This document shows positions 1-8,087 of a stretch of DNA of 24,092 nucleotides, piece by piece. How positions within the stretch are numbered: position 1 is the first letter of the stretch; the number at the start of each line of letters is the position of its first letter. The notes beneath the pieces were generated by a model that did not search any database, had not been told where the DNA came from, and was given only the letters and a program-made list of their open reading frames with translations. A program made the translations under genes and the position numbers. Source of the stretch: JACDBE01 sp051002015 (GTDB lineage: Bacteria > Actinomycetota > Acidimicrobiia > Spongiisociales > UBA5794); NCBI GenBank assembly GCA_051002015.1, contig JBPCMS010000055.1:1-24092 (forward strand). Reading direction: 5' to 3'.

Positions 1-1086
1 GCGGTGTCCGACACCACCTATTCGATTCCCGGGGTCCACGGCCATCACGGCACGGTGGTCGAAGGGTACGTGACCGTGGGCCAGGACGCCGACCTCGCCA
101 TCGCCTCGCTGCGCCGGGAGCGGATCCGCAAGAACCACACCGGCACCCACCTCCTCCACTGGGCGTTGCGGGCCGGCATCGGTGAGCACGTCCACCAGGC
201 GGGGTCGAAGGTCGAGCCGGGCAAGCTCCGCTTCGATTTCAGCCACTTCGAGGGTCTCGACGACGACGCCCTGGCTGATATCGAGGGGAGCGTCAACGCC
301 CGGGTCATCGAGAACGCCACCGTTTCCACCGTGGTCACCACCAAGCAGGAAGCGGAGGCGATGGGGGCGCTCGCCTTCTTTGGGGACAAGTACGGCGAAC
401 GGGTGCGGGTGGTGCGGGCCGGCGACTACTCGGTGGAGTTCTGCGGCGGCACCCACGTGCCCACCACCGGCCAGATCGGGCCCCTGATCCTGGTGAGCGA
501 GGGCTCGGTGGCCGCCAACACCCGCCGGGTGGAGGCGCTGACCGGGACCACCGCATACGCCCGCCTCACCGAGATGCGGCAGACGCTCGAGGAGACCGCC
601 CGCATCCTCAGGACCCAGCCCTCATCGGTGACCGAGGCGGCCCGAGCCCTGTCCGATCGGCTCGACCAGCAGCAGGAGCGGCTCGACGCCTTCGAGCGCC
701 AGGCCGCCGCCGGGATCGCCGCCGAGCTGGTGGCCGGGGGCGACACCCACGGCGACGCCACCCTGGTGGTCGGCTCCCGACCGGCGCTGTCCTCCGACGA
801 CCTGCGCACCCTGGCCTTCCAGGTGCGGCAGCGGATCGGAACCGGCATCGCTCTGGTCGGCTCGGCCCGCGATGGCAAGGGAACGGTGGTCGCGGTGGTG
901 AGCAAGGACCTGGTCGAGGGCGGGATCTCGGCGGCCGACCTGGTCAGACCGGCCGCCGAGGTCCTGGGTGGTGGCGGGGGCCGCGACCCTGAGGTGGCGC
1001 AGGCGGGCGGGCCCCACGGCGACCGGCTCGACCAGGCGCTGGAGGTGGCCCGGGTGGCGGGGCGGGCGGCGCTGCTCTCCCGATGA
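1..1086 (+). CDS. alaS: Alanine--tRNA ligase, C-terminal part (5' end outside window)
   Basis: This is the last 361 codons of alanyl-tRNA synthetase, which charges tRNA-Ala in the cytoplasm and hydrolyses mischarged Ser- or Gly-tRNA-Ala. The frame is open from base 1, so the aminoacylation domain lies upstream. Numbering from the GTG at base 4, the editing-domain zinc ligands are visible as HTGTH (His45, His49) and CGGTH (Cys147, His151). A probable coiled coil spans about residues 190-235. The C-terminal DHHA1-type domain carries the glycine-rich motif LGGGGGRDPEVAQAGG near residues 315-330. The stop codon overlaps the ruvX start by 4 bases (ATGA), so the two are probably co-translated. The alaS-ruvX-mltG order is common in bacteria. 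Confidence 0.97.
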   Translation, partial: AVSDTTYSIPGVHGHHGTVVEGYVTVGQDADLAIASLRRERIRKNHTGTHLLHWALRAGIGEHVHQAGSKVEPGKLRFDFSHFEGLDDDALADIEGSVNARVIENATVSTVVTTKQEAEAMGALAFFGDKYGERVRVVRAGDYSVEFCGGTHVPTTGQIGPLILVSEGSVAANTRRVEALTGTTAYARLTEMRQTLEETARILRTQPSSVTEAARALSDRLDQQQERLDAFERQAAAGIAAELVAGGDTHGDATLVVGSRPALSSDDLRTLAFQVRQRIGTGIALVGSARDGKGTVVAVVSKDLVEGGISAADLVRPAAEVLGGGGGRDPEVAQAGGPHGDRLDQALEVARVAGRAALLSR

Positions 1087-1520
1087 GGGCCGCGGAGCCG
1101 GGGCGGATCCTCGGCATCGATCCCGGGGAGGTACGGGTGGGTGTCGCTTTATCCGACCCGCTCGGTATCATCGCCCAACCACTCACCGTTCTCGAACGGA
1201 GGGGCGCGACCTTTCTCGGGGAGCTGGGAGCGATCCTGGTCGAGAACGAGGTCACCCGCATCGTCATCGGTCTCCCGGTGTCGCTGTCGGGTCGGGAAGG
1301 TCGGTCCGCCCAACGGGCGCGGGCGTTGGGTGAAACCCTCGCCCGGGAAATGCAGGTACCAGTGGAGTTTCACGACGAACGATTCACCACCGGGCTCGCC
1401 GAGTCGGCGCTGCTCGAGGGCAACGTCCGTCGCCGCCCCCGCCGGGCGGTGCGCGACAAGGTGGCGGCGGCCGTGATACTGCAGAGCTACCTCGACACCT
1501 CCCGGAGAGCACGACCGTGA
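1083..1520 (+). CDS. ruvX: RuvX/YqgF-type Holliday junction resolvase-like nuclease
   Basis: This 145-residue protein belongs to the RNase H-fold YqgF family, which has been linked to pre-16S rRNA 5'-end processing and to Holliday junction resolution. The family signature GIDPG is at residues 11-15, followed by VRVGVALSD. Further motifs are VIGLP (61-65) and the DER motif at 98-100. The C-terminal block holds Asp125 and AAAVILQSYLD. The likely acidic active-site residues Asp13, Glu99 and Asp125 are all present, and the length is typical. The ATG lies inside the alaS stop (ATGA) and the stop lies inside the mltG GTG (GTGA), so expression is probably coupled on both sides. Confidence 0.95.
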   Translation: MRAAEPGRILGIDPGEVRVGVALSDPLGIIAQPLTVLERRGATFLGELGAILVENEVTRIVIGLPVSLSGREGRSAQRARALGETLAREMQVPVEFHDERFTTGLAESALLEGNVRRRPRRAVRDKVAAAVILQSYLDTSRRARP

Positions 1521-2731
1521 CCATGCCCCCCGACCACCGGGTCGGCTCGTCCGACCCGGGGTCGGGCACCGCGTCGGGCGACGACTACGGGTACTACGAC
1601 CGGGATGAGGTCTGGTACGCCGAGACACCGCAGGGGTACCGGCCCCCGCCGCCCCCGAGCAGGCCCGGGGTGATCGCCGCCAAGATCCTGGCGGCGCTGG
1701 CCGCCATCGGTCTCGCCGCCCTCGCCATCACCTGGGCGGCCCCCAAGCTGGCCGACCTCGCCGCAGGTGACCGCACCGACAACCTGGTCGCCGCCGGGGC
1801 TCCGGTGGAGTTCACCGTGCCCGCAGGGGCGACGGCGCGCTCGATCGGCAACCTGCTCGAGGACGCCGGTCTGCTCGCCGACGGCGGCTCCTTCGAGCGG
1901 TTCGTCACCGTGGGTGGGGTGGCCGACGAGCTCAAGGCGGGCGACTACTCGCTGGTGGGCGGGATGGGGGTCGAGGCGATCGCCGACCTCATCGTGGCCG
2001 GGCCTCCCGCGGTGGACGTCTACCGGCTCACCGTCATCGAGGGTCTGCGCATCGAGGAGATGCTGGAGTCGCTGGCCGACCAGTCCGACCACGGCGTCGA
2101 CGACTTCACCGCCCCGCTCCTCGACGGCACGGTCACCTCGCCCTTCCTCCCCGACGAGCTCCCCGAGGGGACCCCGCCGCTGACGGCGTGGGAGGGGCTG
2201 CTGTTCCCCGCCACCTACGAGTTCGTGATCGACGCCACCCCCGCCCAGATCGTGCAGCGACTCAACGAGGAGATGATCGCCCGGATGCGGGCCGTCGACT
2301 GGAGCGAACTCGAGGCCAAGGGCTACACCCCGTACCAGGGTCTGATCATTGCCTCGATGATCGAGAAGGAGGCCAAGCTCGACGAGGACCGGCCCCTGAT
2401 CTCGAGCGTGATCGACAACCGGCTCGACATCGGCATGGCCCTCCAGATCGACGCCACCGTGATCTACGCCCTCGGTGAGAACCCGGGCCGGGTGCTCTTC
2501 GAGCATCTCGAGATCGATTCGCCGTGGAACACCTACCGCTACCCGGGGCTGCCCCCAACCCCGATCGGCGGGGTGCGGGCCGCCTCGCTCGATGCGGCGG
2601 CGCACCCCGAGCAGACCGACTTCCTCTACTACGTGCTGATCGACCTCGAAGGCCGCCACGGGTTCTCCACCAGCCTCGAGGAGCACCAGGCCAAGGTGGC
2701 CCAGGCGCGGGCGGACGGCGTCCTGCCGTGA
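1517..2731 (+). CDS. mltG: Endolytic murein transglycosylase MltG
   Basis: MltG cuts nascent glycan strands at the outer face of the membrane and is thought to release them from the polymerase. The 404-residue protein has a cytoplasmic tail rich in Asp, Tyr and Pro (residues 1-50, with a PPPPP run at 43-47). One membrane span follows at about 51-75, then an extracytoplasmic YceG domain. The catalytic block reads IASMIEKEAKL, placing the expected catalytic Glu at residue 283. The family motifs NRLDIGMALQIDATVIYALG and TYRYPGLPPTPI follow. I chose the GTG at 1517 because it overlaps the ruvX stop; an ATG two codons later is equally possible. The Tyr/Pro-rich tail could be a site for regulation or partner binding, but the sequence does not prove this. 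Confidence 0.95.
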   Translation: MTMPPDHRVGSSDPGSGTASGDDYGYYDRDEVWYAETPQGYRPPPPPSRPGVIAAKILAALAAIGLAALAITWAAPKLADLAAGDRTDNLVAAGAPVEFTVPAGATARSIGNLLEDAGLLADGGSFERFVTVGGVADELKAGDYSLVGGMGVEAIADLIVAGPPAVDVYRLTVIEGLRIEEMLESLADQSDHGVDDFTAPLLDGTVTSPFLPDELPEGTPPLTAWEGLLFPATYEFVIDATPAQIVQRLNEEMIARMRAVDWSELEAKGYTPYQGLIIASMIEKEAKLDEDRPLISSVIDNRLDIGMALQIDATVIYALGENPGRVLFEHLEIDSPWNTYRYPGLPPTPIGGVRAASLDAAAHPEQTDFLYYVLIDLEGRHGFSTSLEEHQAKVAQARADGVLP

Positions 2732-3534
2732 GGCTCGCCGTGGTCGGCGATCCCGTCGACCACTCGTTGTCGCCGGCCATCCACACCGCGGCGCTGCGCA
2801 CCCTGGGGATCGAAGGGTCCTACGTCGGCCACCGGGTAGATGCGGCGGGGATGGTCGACGTGGTCCGGGATCTGCTGGGCGGTGTTCTCGACGGGGTCAA
2901 CGTCACCATGCCCCACAAGCGGCTGGCCGCCCGTCTGGTCACCCGGCTGGCAGCCGAGGCGAGGCGCACCGATGCGGTGAACACCCTCACCAGGGTCGGC
3001 GACGAGGCCGTCGGGCACAACACGGACGTCGCCGGGATGGTCGAGGCCTGGGGCCGGGCAGGGTTGCCGGTCGACCGGCCGGTCATGGTGCTGGGGAGTG
3101 GGGGTGCCGCCGCCGCTGCGCTGGTGGCCCTGGAGATGATCGGGGCCGGGCCCATCGGGGTGGTGGCCCGCTCGGCCTCGTCGGCCCATGACCTGATCGA
3201 CCGGCTCGGGGTCGATTCCTCGGTGCAGCCGTTCGGCGGAACCGGTTTCGACGGGGCGGTGATCGTCAACGCCACCCCGCTGGGCATGCGGGGCGAGTTG
3301 CTCCCGGTCCCGCTCGAGGAGGCGGCCGGGCTGTTCGACATGGCCTACGGGACCGAGCCGACGCCTGCGGTGGCGGCGGCGGTGGCCGTCGCCATCCCCG
3401 TCGCCGACGGGGTCTCGATGCTGCTGGGCCAGGCTGCCCAGTCCTTCCGGCTGTGGACCGGCCGTCCGGCGCCGCTCGACGCCATGCGGGCCGCGGTCGA
3501 GGTCGAGCTGGCCCGCCGCCGGGGCGAACGGTGA
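2728..3534 (+). CDS. aroE: Shikimate dehydrogenase
   Basis: AroE reduces 3-dehydroshikimate to shikimate with NADPH, the fourth step of the shikimate pathway. The 268-residue protein shows the substrate-binding motif SLSP (13-16), the block NVTMPHK with the expected catalytic Lys64, DAVNT (82-86) and HNTD with Asp100 as the second catalytic residue. The nucleotide-binding loop GSGGAAAAA starts near residue 123. The C-terminal block DGVSMLLGQAAQSFRLWTG is typical. The frame is open further upstream, but the family N-terminus and the GTGA overlap with the mltG stop both point to the GTG at 2728. It also overlaps the next gene by 4 bases. Confidence 0.95.
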   Translation: MRLAVVGDPVDHSLSPAIHTAALRTLGIEGSYVGHRVDAAGMVDVVRDLLGGVLDGVNVTMPHKRLAARLVTRLAAEARRTDAVNTLTRVGDEAVGHNTDVAGMVEAWGRAGLPVDRPVMVLGSGGAAAAALVALEMIGAGPIGVVARSASSAHDLIDRLGVDSSVQPFGGTGFDGAVIVNATPLGMRGELLPVPLEEAAGLFDMAYGTEPTPAVAAAVAVAIPVADGVSMLLGQAAQSFRLWTGRPAPLDAMRAAVEVELARRRGER

Positions 3535-4205
3535 GCCCACCGGCGCTGGCCGGGCTGGCGGCGCTGGGGGTGATTGCGGGCATCGCCGCCTGGCGCATCG
3601 CCGACGCCGTGCTCGGCGCCCGGGACGACGCCCCCAGCCCGGGCCCTTCGTGGGCCCCGGCCGCAGCCGCCGTGGTCGGGGCGGCCTTGTTCCCGGTGGC
3701 CGGGTCCGTCGCCGACGATCCGTGGCTGGTTCCGGCCCTTCTCGGGTTCGGCCTGCTCACCCTGACGCTCACCATCACCGACCTCAGGTCGAGGCTGATC
3801 CCGGACCGGATCAACCTCCCCGGCTCGGCGGGGTGCGTCGTGCTCCTCGCCGCAGCCGCCCTCGCCGCCGGGAGAACCTCGTCGCTGGGCAGGGCAGGGG
3901 CGGGGGCGTTGATCCTGACCGGCTTCTACACCCTGTTGTTCGTGGCGGGTCGGGGGAGCGCCTTCGGGTTCGGGGACGTCAAGCTCGCCCCGGTGCTCGG
4001 GCTGTTCACCGCGTTCGTCGGCTGGGACGCCTTCTGGGTCGGGCTCTTCACCGGGATCATGGTGGGCGGTCTGGTCGCCGTCGTCCTGGTGGTGGGTCGG
4101 CTTCGCCGCGCCAGGGACCACTTCGCCTTCGGCCCTTCGCTGATGACCGGTGCCTGGCTCGGGCTCATCTTCGGTGAACGGATCGTCGACTGGTATCTGG
4201 GCTGA
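3531..4205 (+). CDS. A24-family prepilin peptidase, short form
   Basis: This integral membrane aspartyl peptidase of 224 residues belongs to the type IV prepilin peptidase family (A24). Such enzymes cleave the leader of pilin-like proteins at the cytoplasmic face. The two family aspartates are visible: Asp84 in TDLRSRLIPD and Asp149 in the FGFGDVKL motif. Several hydrophobic spans surround them (about 5-28, 42-60, 66-83, 100-113, 123-140, 152-190). The N-terminal methyltransferase domain with its zinc cysteines is absent, as in many actinobacterial members. The GTG at 3531 overlaps the aroE stop; an upstream in-frame start would lie inside aroE. No pilin gene is visible nearby, so the substrate is unknown. 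Its place between aroE and aroC recurs in actinobacteria and probably reflects conserved order rather than shared function. Confidence 0.88.
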   Translation: MSPPALAGLAALGVIAGIAAWRIADAVLGARDDAPSPGPSWAPAAAAVVGAALFPVAGSVADDPWLVPALLGFGLLTLTLTITDLRSRLIPDRINLPGSAGCVVLLAAAALAAGRTSSLGRAGAGALILTGFYTLLFVAGRGSAFGFGDVKLAPVLGLFTAFVGWDAFWVGLFTGIMVGGLVAVVLVVGRLRRARDHFAFGPSLMTGAWLGLIFGERIVDWYLG

Positions 4206-4228
4206 CGGTCGCCGCCACGGCCGGGCGG

Positions 4229-4234
4229 TACCAT
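4229..4234 (+). promoter_or_regulatory. Possible leaderless -10 element for aroC
   Basis: TACCAT fits the actinobacterial -10 pattern TANNNT and lies at -12 to -7 from the A of the aroC ATG. That spacing would start the transcript on the start codon itself. No Shine-Dalgarno sequence is present in the 35-base gap, which fits leaderless translation. There is no clear -35 box. Confidence 0.4.
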
Positions 4235-4240
4235 CGACCG

Positions 4241-5392
4241 ATGCTCCGCTTCCTCACCGCAGGCGAATCCCACGGGCCCGGGTTGGTGACCATCGTCGAG
4301 GGCCTCCCCGCCGGGCTGCCCTTCGCCGCCGGAGACCTCGCCGCCGAGTTGGCCCGGCGCCGGCTCGGCTTCGGCCGGGGCAAGCGGATGCTGATCGAGG
4401 GCGACCAGCTCGAGGTGCTGGGCGGGGTGCGCTTCGGGGTCACCCTCGGCTCCCCGGTGGCGGTGCTCATCCGCAACACCGAATGGCCCCGCTGGGAGAG
4501 CGAGATGTCCCCCGAGCCGGGTGAGCCCGCCCGCCCGCTCACCGCCCCCCGTCCCGGTCACGCCGAGCTGGCCGGGATGCAGAAGTACGGCACCCACGAC
4601 GCCCGGGACATCCTGGAGCGGGCATCCGCCCGGGAGACGGCGGCCCGCACCGTTGCCGGCTACCTGGCCAAGACCCTGCTCCTCCGGATCGGGGTCGAGG
4701 TGATCAGCCACGTGGTCGCCATCGGGGAGGCCACCGCCCCCGACGAGCCGCTGCCCACCCCGGCGGATCTGGAGGCCATCGACGCCTCCCCGGTGCGGGC
4801 ATTCCACGGTGGGGCGGAGGCGGCGATGATCGCCGTCATCGAGGCGGCCGGCGTCGACCGGGACACGCTGGGCGGGGTGGTCGAGGTGCTCGCCTTCGAC
4901 GTCCCCGTCGGTCTGGGGAGCCACGTCCATTGGGACCGGCGGCTCGACGCCCGGCTAGCCGAGGCGCTGATGTCGATCCCGGCGATCAAGGCGGTCGAGG
5001 TCGGCGACGGGCTCGCCTCCGCCTCTCGGCGTGGGTCGCACGCCCACGACGAGATCGTCCATGACGGGGCCGGGTTCACCCGCTCCACCGGGCGGGCCGG
5101 CGGGATCGAGGGTGGGATGTCGATCGGCGGCGTGGTCAGGGTCAGGGCCGCCATGAAGCCGTTGTCGACGGTGATGCGGCCCCTCGACACCGTGGACGTC
5201 ACCACCAAGCAGCCGGAGAAGGCCTTCAGGGAGCGAAGCGACGTGTGCGCCGTACCCGCCGCCGGGGTGGTGGCCGAGCAGGTGGCGGCGGTGGTGCTGG
5301 CCCAGGAGGTGCAGCGCAAGTTCGGCGGAGACACCGTGGCCGATCTGGTGGAATCGGTTGCCGCCTACCAGAAGCGCCTCGCCACCTTCTGA
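4241..5392 (+). CDS. aroC: Chorismate synthase
   Basis: AroC converts EPSP to chorismate by trans elimination of phosphate, using reduced FMN that is not consumed. The 383-residue protein matches the family from its first residues. It has the first signature GESHGPG (9-15), the arginine-rich stretch LARRRLGFGRG, PGHAEL near 106-111, the second signature RASARET (127-133) and the third signature RSDVCAVPAAGV near the C-terminus. It most resembles the actinobacterial form. A 35-base gap without a ribosome-binding site separates it from the prepilin peptidase gene. This suggests a separate leaderless start, described in the promoter entry just upstream. The next gene starts one base after its stop codon. 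Confidence 0.97.
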   Translation: MLRFLTAGESHGPGLVTIVEGLPAGLPFAAGDLAAELARRRLGFGRGKRMLIEGDQLEVLGGVRFGVTLGSPVAVLIRNTEWPRWESEMSPEPGEPARPLTAPRPGHAELAGMQKYGTHDARDILERASARETAARTVAGYLAKTLLLRIGVEVISHVVAIGEATAPDEPLPTPADLEAIDASPVRAFHGGAEAAMIAVIEAAGVDRDTLGGVVEVLAFDVPVGLGSHVHWDRRLDARLAEALMSIPAIKAVEVGDGLASASRRGSHAHDEIVHDGAGFTRSTGRAGGIEGGMSIGGVVRVRAAMKPLSTVMRPLDTVDVTTKQPEKAFRERSDVCAVPAAGVVAEQVAAVVLAQEVQRKFGGDTVADLVESVAAYQKRLATF

Positions 5393-5393
5393 C

Positions 5394-5936
5394 ATGACAC
5401 CGCCACCGCACCCAGGCCACCTGTGGCTGATCGGGATGATGGGCTCCGGCAAGACCACCGTGGGCGCCCTGGTCGCCCGTCGGCTCGGGATCGACTTCGA
5501 GGACACCGACCACATGGTGGAGGCGGCCACCGCCATGCGGCTCCCCGCCCTGTGGGCCATCGACCACGGCGCCACCTTCCGCATGGCCGAGGCCGCCGCC
5601 ATCGCCGCCGTCGCCTCGCTCTCCGAGCCGCAGGTGGTGGCCGCCGGCGGGGGCGCGGTACTCGACCCGGTGTCCGCCGACCTGATGCGTCGGTCGGGCA
5701 CCGTGGTGTGGCTGACCGCCTCGCCGCCGGTCCTGGCGAAACGGGTCGATGCCGGCGGCGACCGACCGTTGCTCTCCGCCCCCGGTCCGGGGTCGGTGGC
5801 CGACCGGCTCGAGGCGATCCTGGCGAAGCGGCGGGAGCGGTACGCAGCCGTTGCCCACCAGCGCATCGCCACCGACGATCTCACCGCCGACCGGGTCGCC
5901 GATCAAGTGGAGGCGCGGTGGGTTGGCGTCACCTGA
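5394..5936 (+). CDS. aroK: Shikimate kinase
   Basis: AroK phosphorylates shikimate at the 3-hydroxyl with ATP. The 180-residue protein carries the P-loop GMMGSGKT (14-21), the shikimate-binding DTD (37-39), Phe-Arg at 62-63 (equivalent to the conserved shikimate-binding Arg), the GGG of the Walker B region (85-87) and the lid motif RPLL (124-127). I used the ATG at 5394, one base after the aroC stop. A TTG 36 bases upstream is in frame but would lie inside aroC and add a tail the family lacks. The central stretch after DTD departs from the usual IE...G motif, but all key residues are kept. It overlaps aroB by 19 bases. Confidence 0.93.
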   Translation: MTPPPHPGHLWLIGMMGSGKTTVGALVARRLGIDFEDTDHMVEAATAMRLPALWAIDHGATFRMAEAAAIAAVASLSEPQVVAAGGGAVLDPVSADLMRRSGTVVWLTASPPVLAKRVDAGGDRPLLSAPGPGSVADRLEAILAKRRERYAAVAHQRIATDDLTADRVADQVEARWVGVT

Positions 5937-6970
5937 TCACCGAGGCCGGAACGGTGCTCACCGAGGTTGTGATCGACCGCGGGATCGCCGCCGACGCCGG
6001 TCGGGTCGCTCCACCCGGTGAGGGGCGGCAGCGGGTGGCGGTGCTCACCCAACCCGGCTCGCACCGGTGGGGCGCCGCCATGGCTGGGGCCATCGCCGAG
6101 ACGGGGGCGCAGGTCGAGGTGGTGACGCTTCCCGACGGCGAGGCGGCCAAGACGCTGTCGGTGGTGGAGGGCGCCTACCGGGAGCTCAACCGGCTCGGAC
6201 TCACCAGGCACGATCTGGTGGTCGGGGTCGGGGGCGGCGCCCTCACCGATGTCGCCGGGTTCGTGGCGGGCACCTACCTGCGCGGGGTCGACGTGGTGCT
6301 GGTCCCCACCACGCTGCTCGGGGCGGTCGACGCCTCGATCGGCGGAAAGACGGCGGTGAACGTCGACGGCAAGAACCTGGCAGGACTCTTCCACCACCCG
6401 GTCAGGGTGCTGGTCGATCTCGACATCCTCGACCGGCTCCCGCTCGATCTCATCAGGCAGGGCGCCGCCGAGGCGTTGAAGGCGGGGCTGATCGGCGATC
6501 CCGAGCTGGTGGCGCTCTACGAGCGCCACGGGCTCGACGCCCCCCTCGACCAGGTGGCGGGAAGGGCGATCGCTGTCAAGGCGGCGCTGGTGAGCGCCGA
6601 CCCCACCGAGCAGGACAGACGGGCATGGCTCAACTACGGCCACACCGTCGGTCACGCCGTCGAGGTGGCGGCGGGCATCGGCCACGGCGAGGCGGTGGCG
6701 GTGGGGATGGTGGCCGCCGGCGCCGCATCCAAGGTGGAGACCGGGTTCGGGGAGGCGGAGCGGGTGATCGACCTGCTCGGCCTTCTCGGGCTCCCGGTGA
6801 CCGCCTCCGGGCTTGACCCCGACGAGGTGCGCCGGCTGATCGCCTTCGACAAGAAGCGGGACCGGAGCGGGCTGCGGATGACGCTGCTGCGTGCCATCGG
6901 GGACCCCATCGTCACCCCGGTCGGCGCCGCTACCGTGGACGCCGCCCTCGTCGCCATCGGGGTCGGTTGA
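5918..6970 (+). CDS. aroB: 3-dehydroquinate synthase
   Basis: AroB converts DAHP to 3-dehydroquinate using NAD+ and a divalent metal. The 350-residue protein has the NAD-binding stretch GGGALTDVAGFVAGTYLRG (105-123), the block VPTTLLGAVDASIGGKTAVN (129-148), and metal ligands that can be assigned by motif. These are Glu185 in GAAEALKAG, His242 in NYGHTVGH and His256 in GHGEAV. I chose the GTG at 5918 because GGAGG lies 4 bases upstream and the length is normal. A GTG at 5954 with GAGG 8 bases upstream is a real alternative. The gene overlaps aroK, so translation is probably coupled. Confidence 0.94.
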   Translation: MGWRHLITEAGTVLTEVVIDRGIAADAGRVAPPGEGRQRVAVLTQPGSHRWGAAMAGAIAETGAQVEVVTLPDGEAAKTLSVVEGAYRELNRLGLTRHDLVVGVGGGALTDVAGFVAGTYLRGVDVVLVPTTLLGAVDASIGGKTAVNVDGKNLAGLFHHPVRVLVDLDILDRLPLDLIRQGAAEALKAGLIGDPELVALYERHGLDAPLDQVAGRAIAVKAALVSADPTEQDRRAWLNYGHTVGHAVEVAAGIGHGEAVAVGMVAAGAASKVETGFGEAERVIDLLGLLGLPVTASGLDPDEVRRLIAFDKKRDRSGLRMTLLRAIGDPIVTPVGAATVDAALVAIGVG

Positions 6971-6974
6971 CCAT

Positions 6975-6994
6975 CGCCGATCGGTCAATCGGCG
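6975..6994 (+). terminator. Hairpin after aroB
   Basis: A perfect 7-base-pair stem (CGCCGAT with ATCGGCG) closes a 6-base loop just past the aroB stop. No T tract follows. It could be a weak terminator or an RNA-stability element separating the aro genes from the peptidase-efp-nusB group. Confidence 0.4.
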
Positions 6995-7025
6995 CCGGAG
7001 CGCACCATCCACCAAGGGGACGCCT

Positions 7026-8087
7026 ATGGACCACGCCCGCCGGCTCGACCGGCTCATTGCCGAACGGGAACGCCCGCTGCTGGTGTCGTCGCTGATCAAC
7101 ATCCGTTACCTCACCGGGTTCACCGGCACCGCCGCCTGGCTGCTGGTCACGCCCGGCGGGTGCGTGGTCGCCACCGACGGCCGCTACGGGGAGCTGGCCG
7201 CCGAGCTCGCCACCCACCTCAACGACACCAGGGTCGAGGTGTCGACCTCGGGCATGCTCGACGCCCTGGTCGGGTTGATCGGCGACGCTCCCGACGTGGA
7301 CCTCGAGGCCGACCACGTCACCTGGTCGTTCCTCACCTCGCTCCAGGCGAAGGTCGGGGCCACCCTCCACCCCTCGACCGGCATCGTCGAGCGGCACCGC
7401 ATGGTCAAGGACGCCGGCGAGGTCGCCGCCCTGGCCGCCGCCGCCGCCGCCGGCGACACCGCCTTCGCCGCCGTCGCCGGGACGGCCGGCGCCGCCGCTA
7501 CCGAGGCCGAGCTGTCCGACGCCCTGATCGAGGCCATGGTCGCCGCCGGAGGCGACCGGGCGGGGTGGCCACCGATCGTGGCCGCCGGCCCCAACGCCGC
7601 CCGCCCCCACCACCAGACCGGGAGCGGTCCCATCGGCGCCGGTCTGCTCCTCCTCGACTACGGGTGCACCGTCGACGGCTACCACTCCGACATGACCAGG
7701 ACCGTGTGGCTCGACGGCGAGCCCGATGCCGAGCTGCGGCGGCTCTTCGACGCCGTGGTCGAATCGAACCGGGCCGGCATCGCTGCCGTCCGTCCCGGCG
7801 CCACCGGCAACGACATCGACGAGGCATGCCGGGTCGTCCTGCGCACCCACGGGCTGGAGGAGCGCTTCCTCCACTCGACCGGGCACGGGGTCGGTCTCCA
7901 GATCCACGAGGGCCCATGGGCCCGGCGGGGATCGGACGACGTCCTCGAGCCCGGTCACGTCCTCACCGTCGAGCCGGGCGCTTACCTGCCCGGGGTCGGC
8001 GGGGTCCGCATCGAGGACATGGTGCTGGTCACCGACAGCGGACACCGGGTGCTCACCACCTCACCCAGGGAGCTGGTCACCGCATGA
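7026..8087 (+). CDS. M24-family Xaa-Pro peptidase
   Basis: This 353-residue cytoplasmic metallopeptidase has the creatinase/prolidase fold and probably cleaves next to proline in small peptides. A creatinase-like N-terminal domain covers about residues 1-125, with the motif INIRYLTGFTGT. The catalytic domain carries all five expected metal ligands: Asp211, Asp222, His287, Glu316 and Glu330, in the contexts LLDYGC, SDMTRT, TGHGVG, TVEPGAY and RIEDM. I chose the ATG at 7026 because AAGGGGA lies 5 bases upstream. The frame is open further back, into aroB. It overlaps efp by 4 bases, a neighbour pair widely conserved in bacteria. Whether it acts as a dipeptidase or an aminopeptidase cannot be told from sequence. 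Confidence 0.93.
   Translation: MDHARRLDRLIAERERPLLVSSLINIRYLTGFTGTAAWLLVTPGGCVVATDGRYGELAAELATHLNDTRVEVSTSGMLDALVGLIGDAPDVDLEADHVTWSFLTSLQAKVGATLHPSTGIVERHRMVKDAGEVAALAAAAAAGDTAFAAVAGTAGAAATEAELSDALIEAMVAAGGDRAGWPPIVAAGPNAARPHHQTGSGPIGAGLLLLDYGCTVDGYHSDMTRTVWLDGEPDAELRRLFDAVVESNRAGIAAVRPGATGNDIDEACRVVLRTHGLEERFLHSTGHGVGLQIHEGPWARRGSDDVLEPGHVLTVEPGAYLPGVGGVRIEDMVLVTDSGHRVLTTSPRELVTA

Noticed and set aside
1487..2686. A 399-codon open frame antisense to mltG
   Set aside because: It has Gly/His/Val/Arg-rich shadow composition; mltG keeps its catalytic motifs on the plus strand.
5358..5393. TTG start for aroK 12 codons upstream
   Set aside because: It would overlap aroC by 35 bases and add a tail not seen in shikimate kinases; the ATG at 5394 follows the aroC stop directly.
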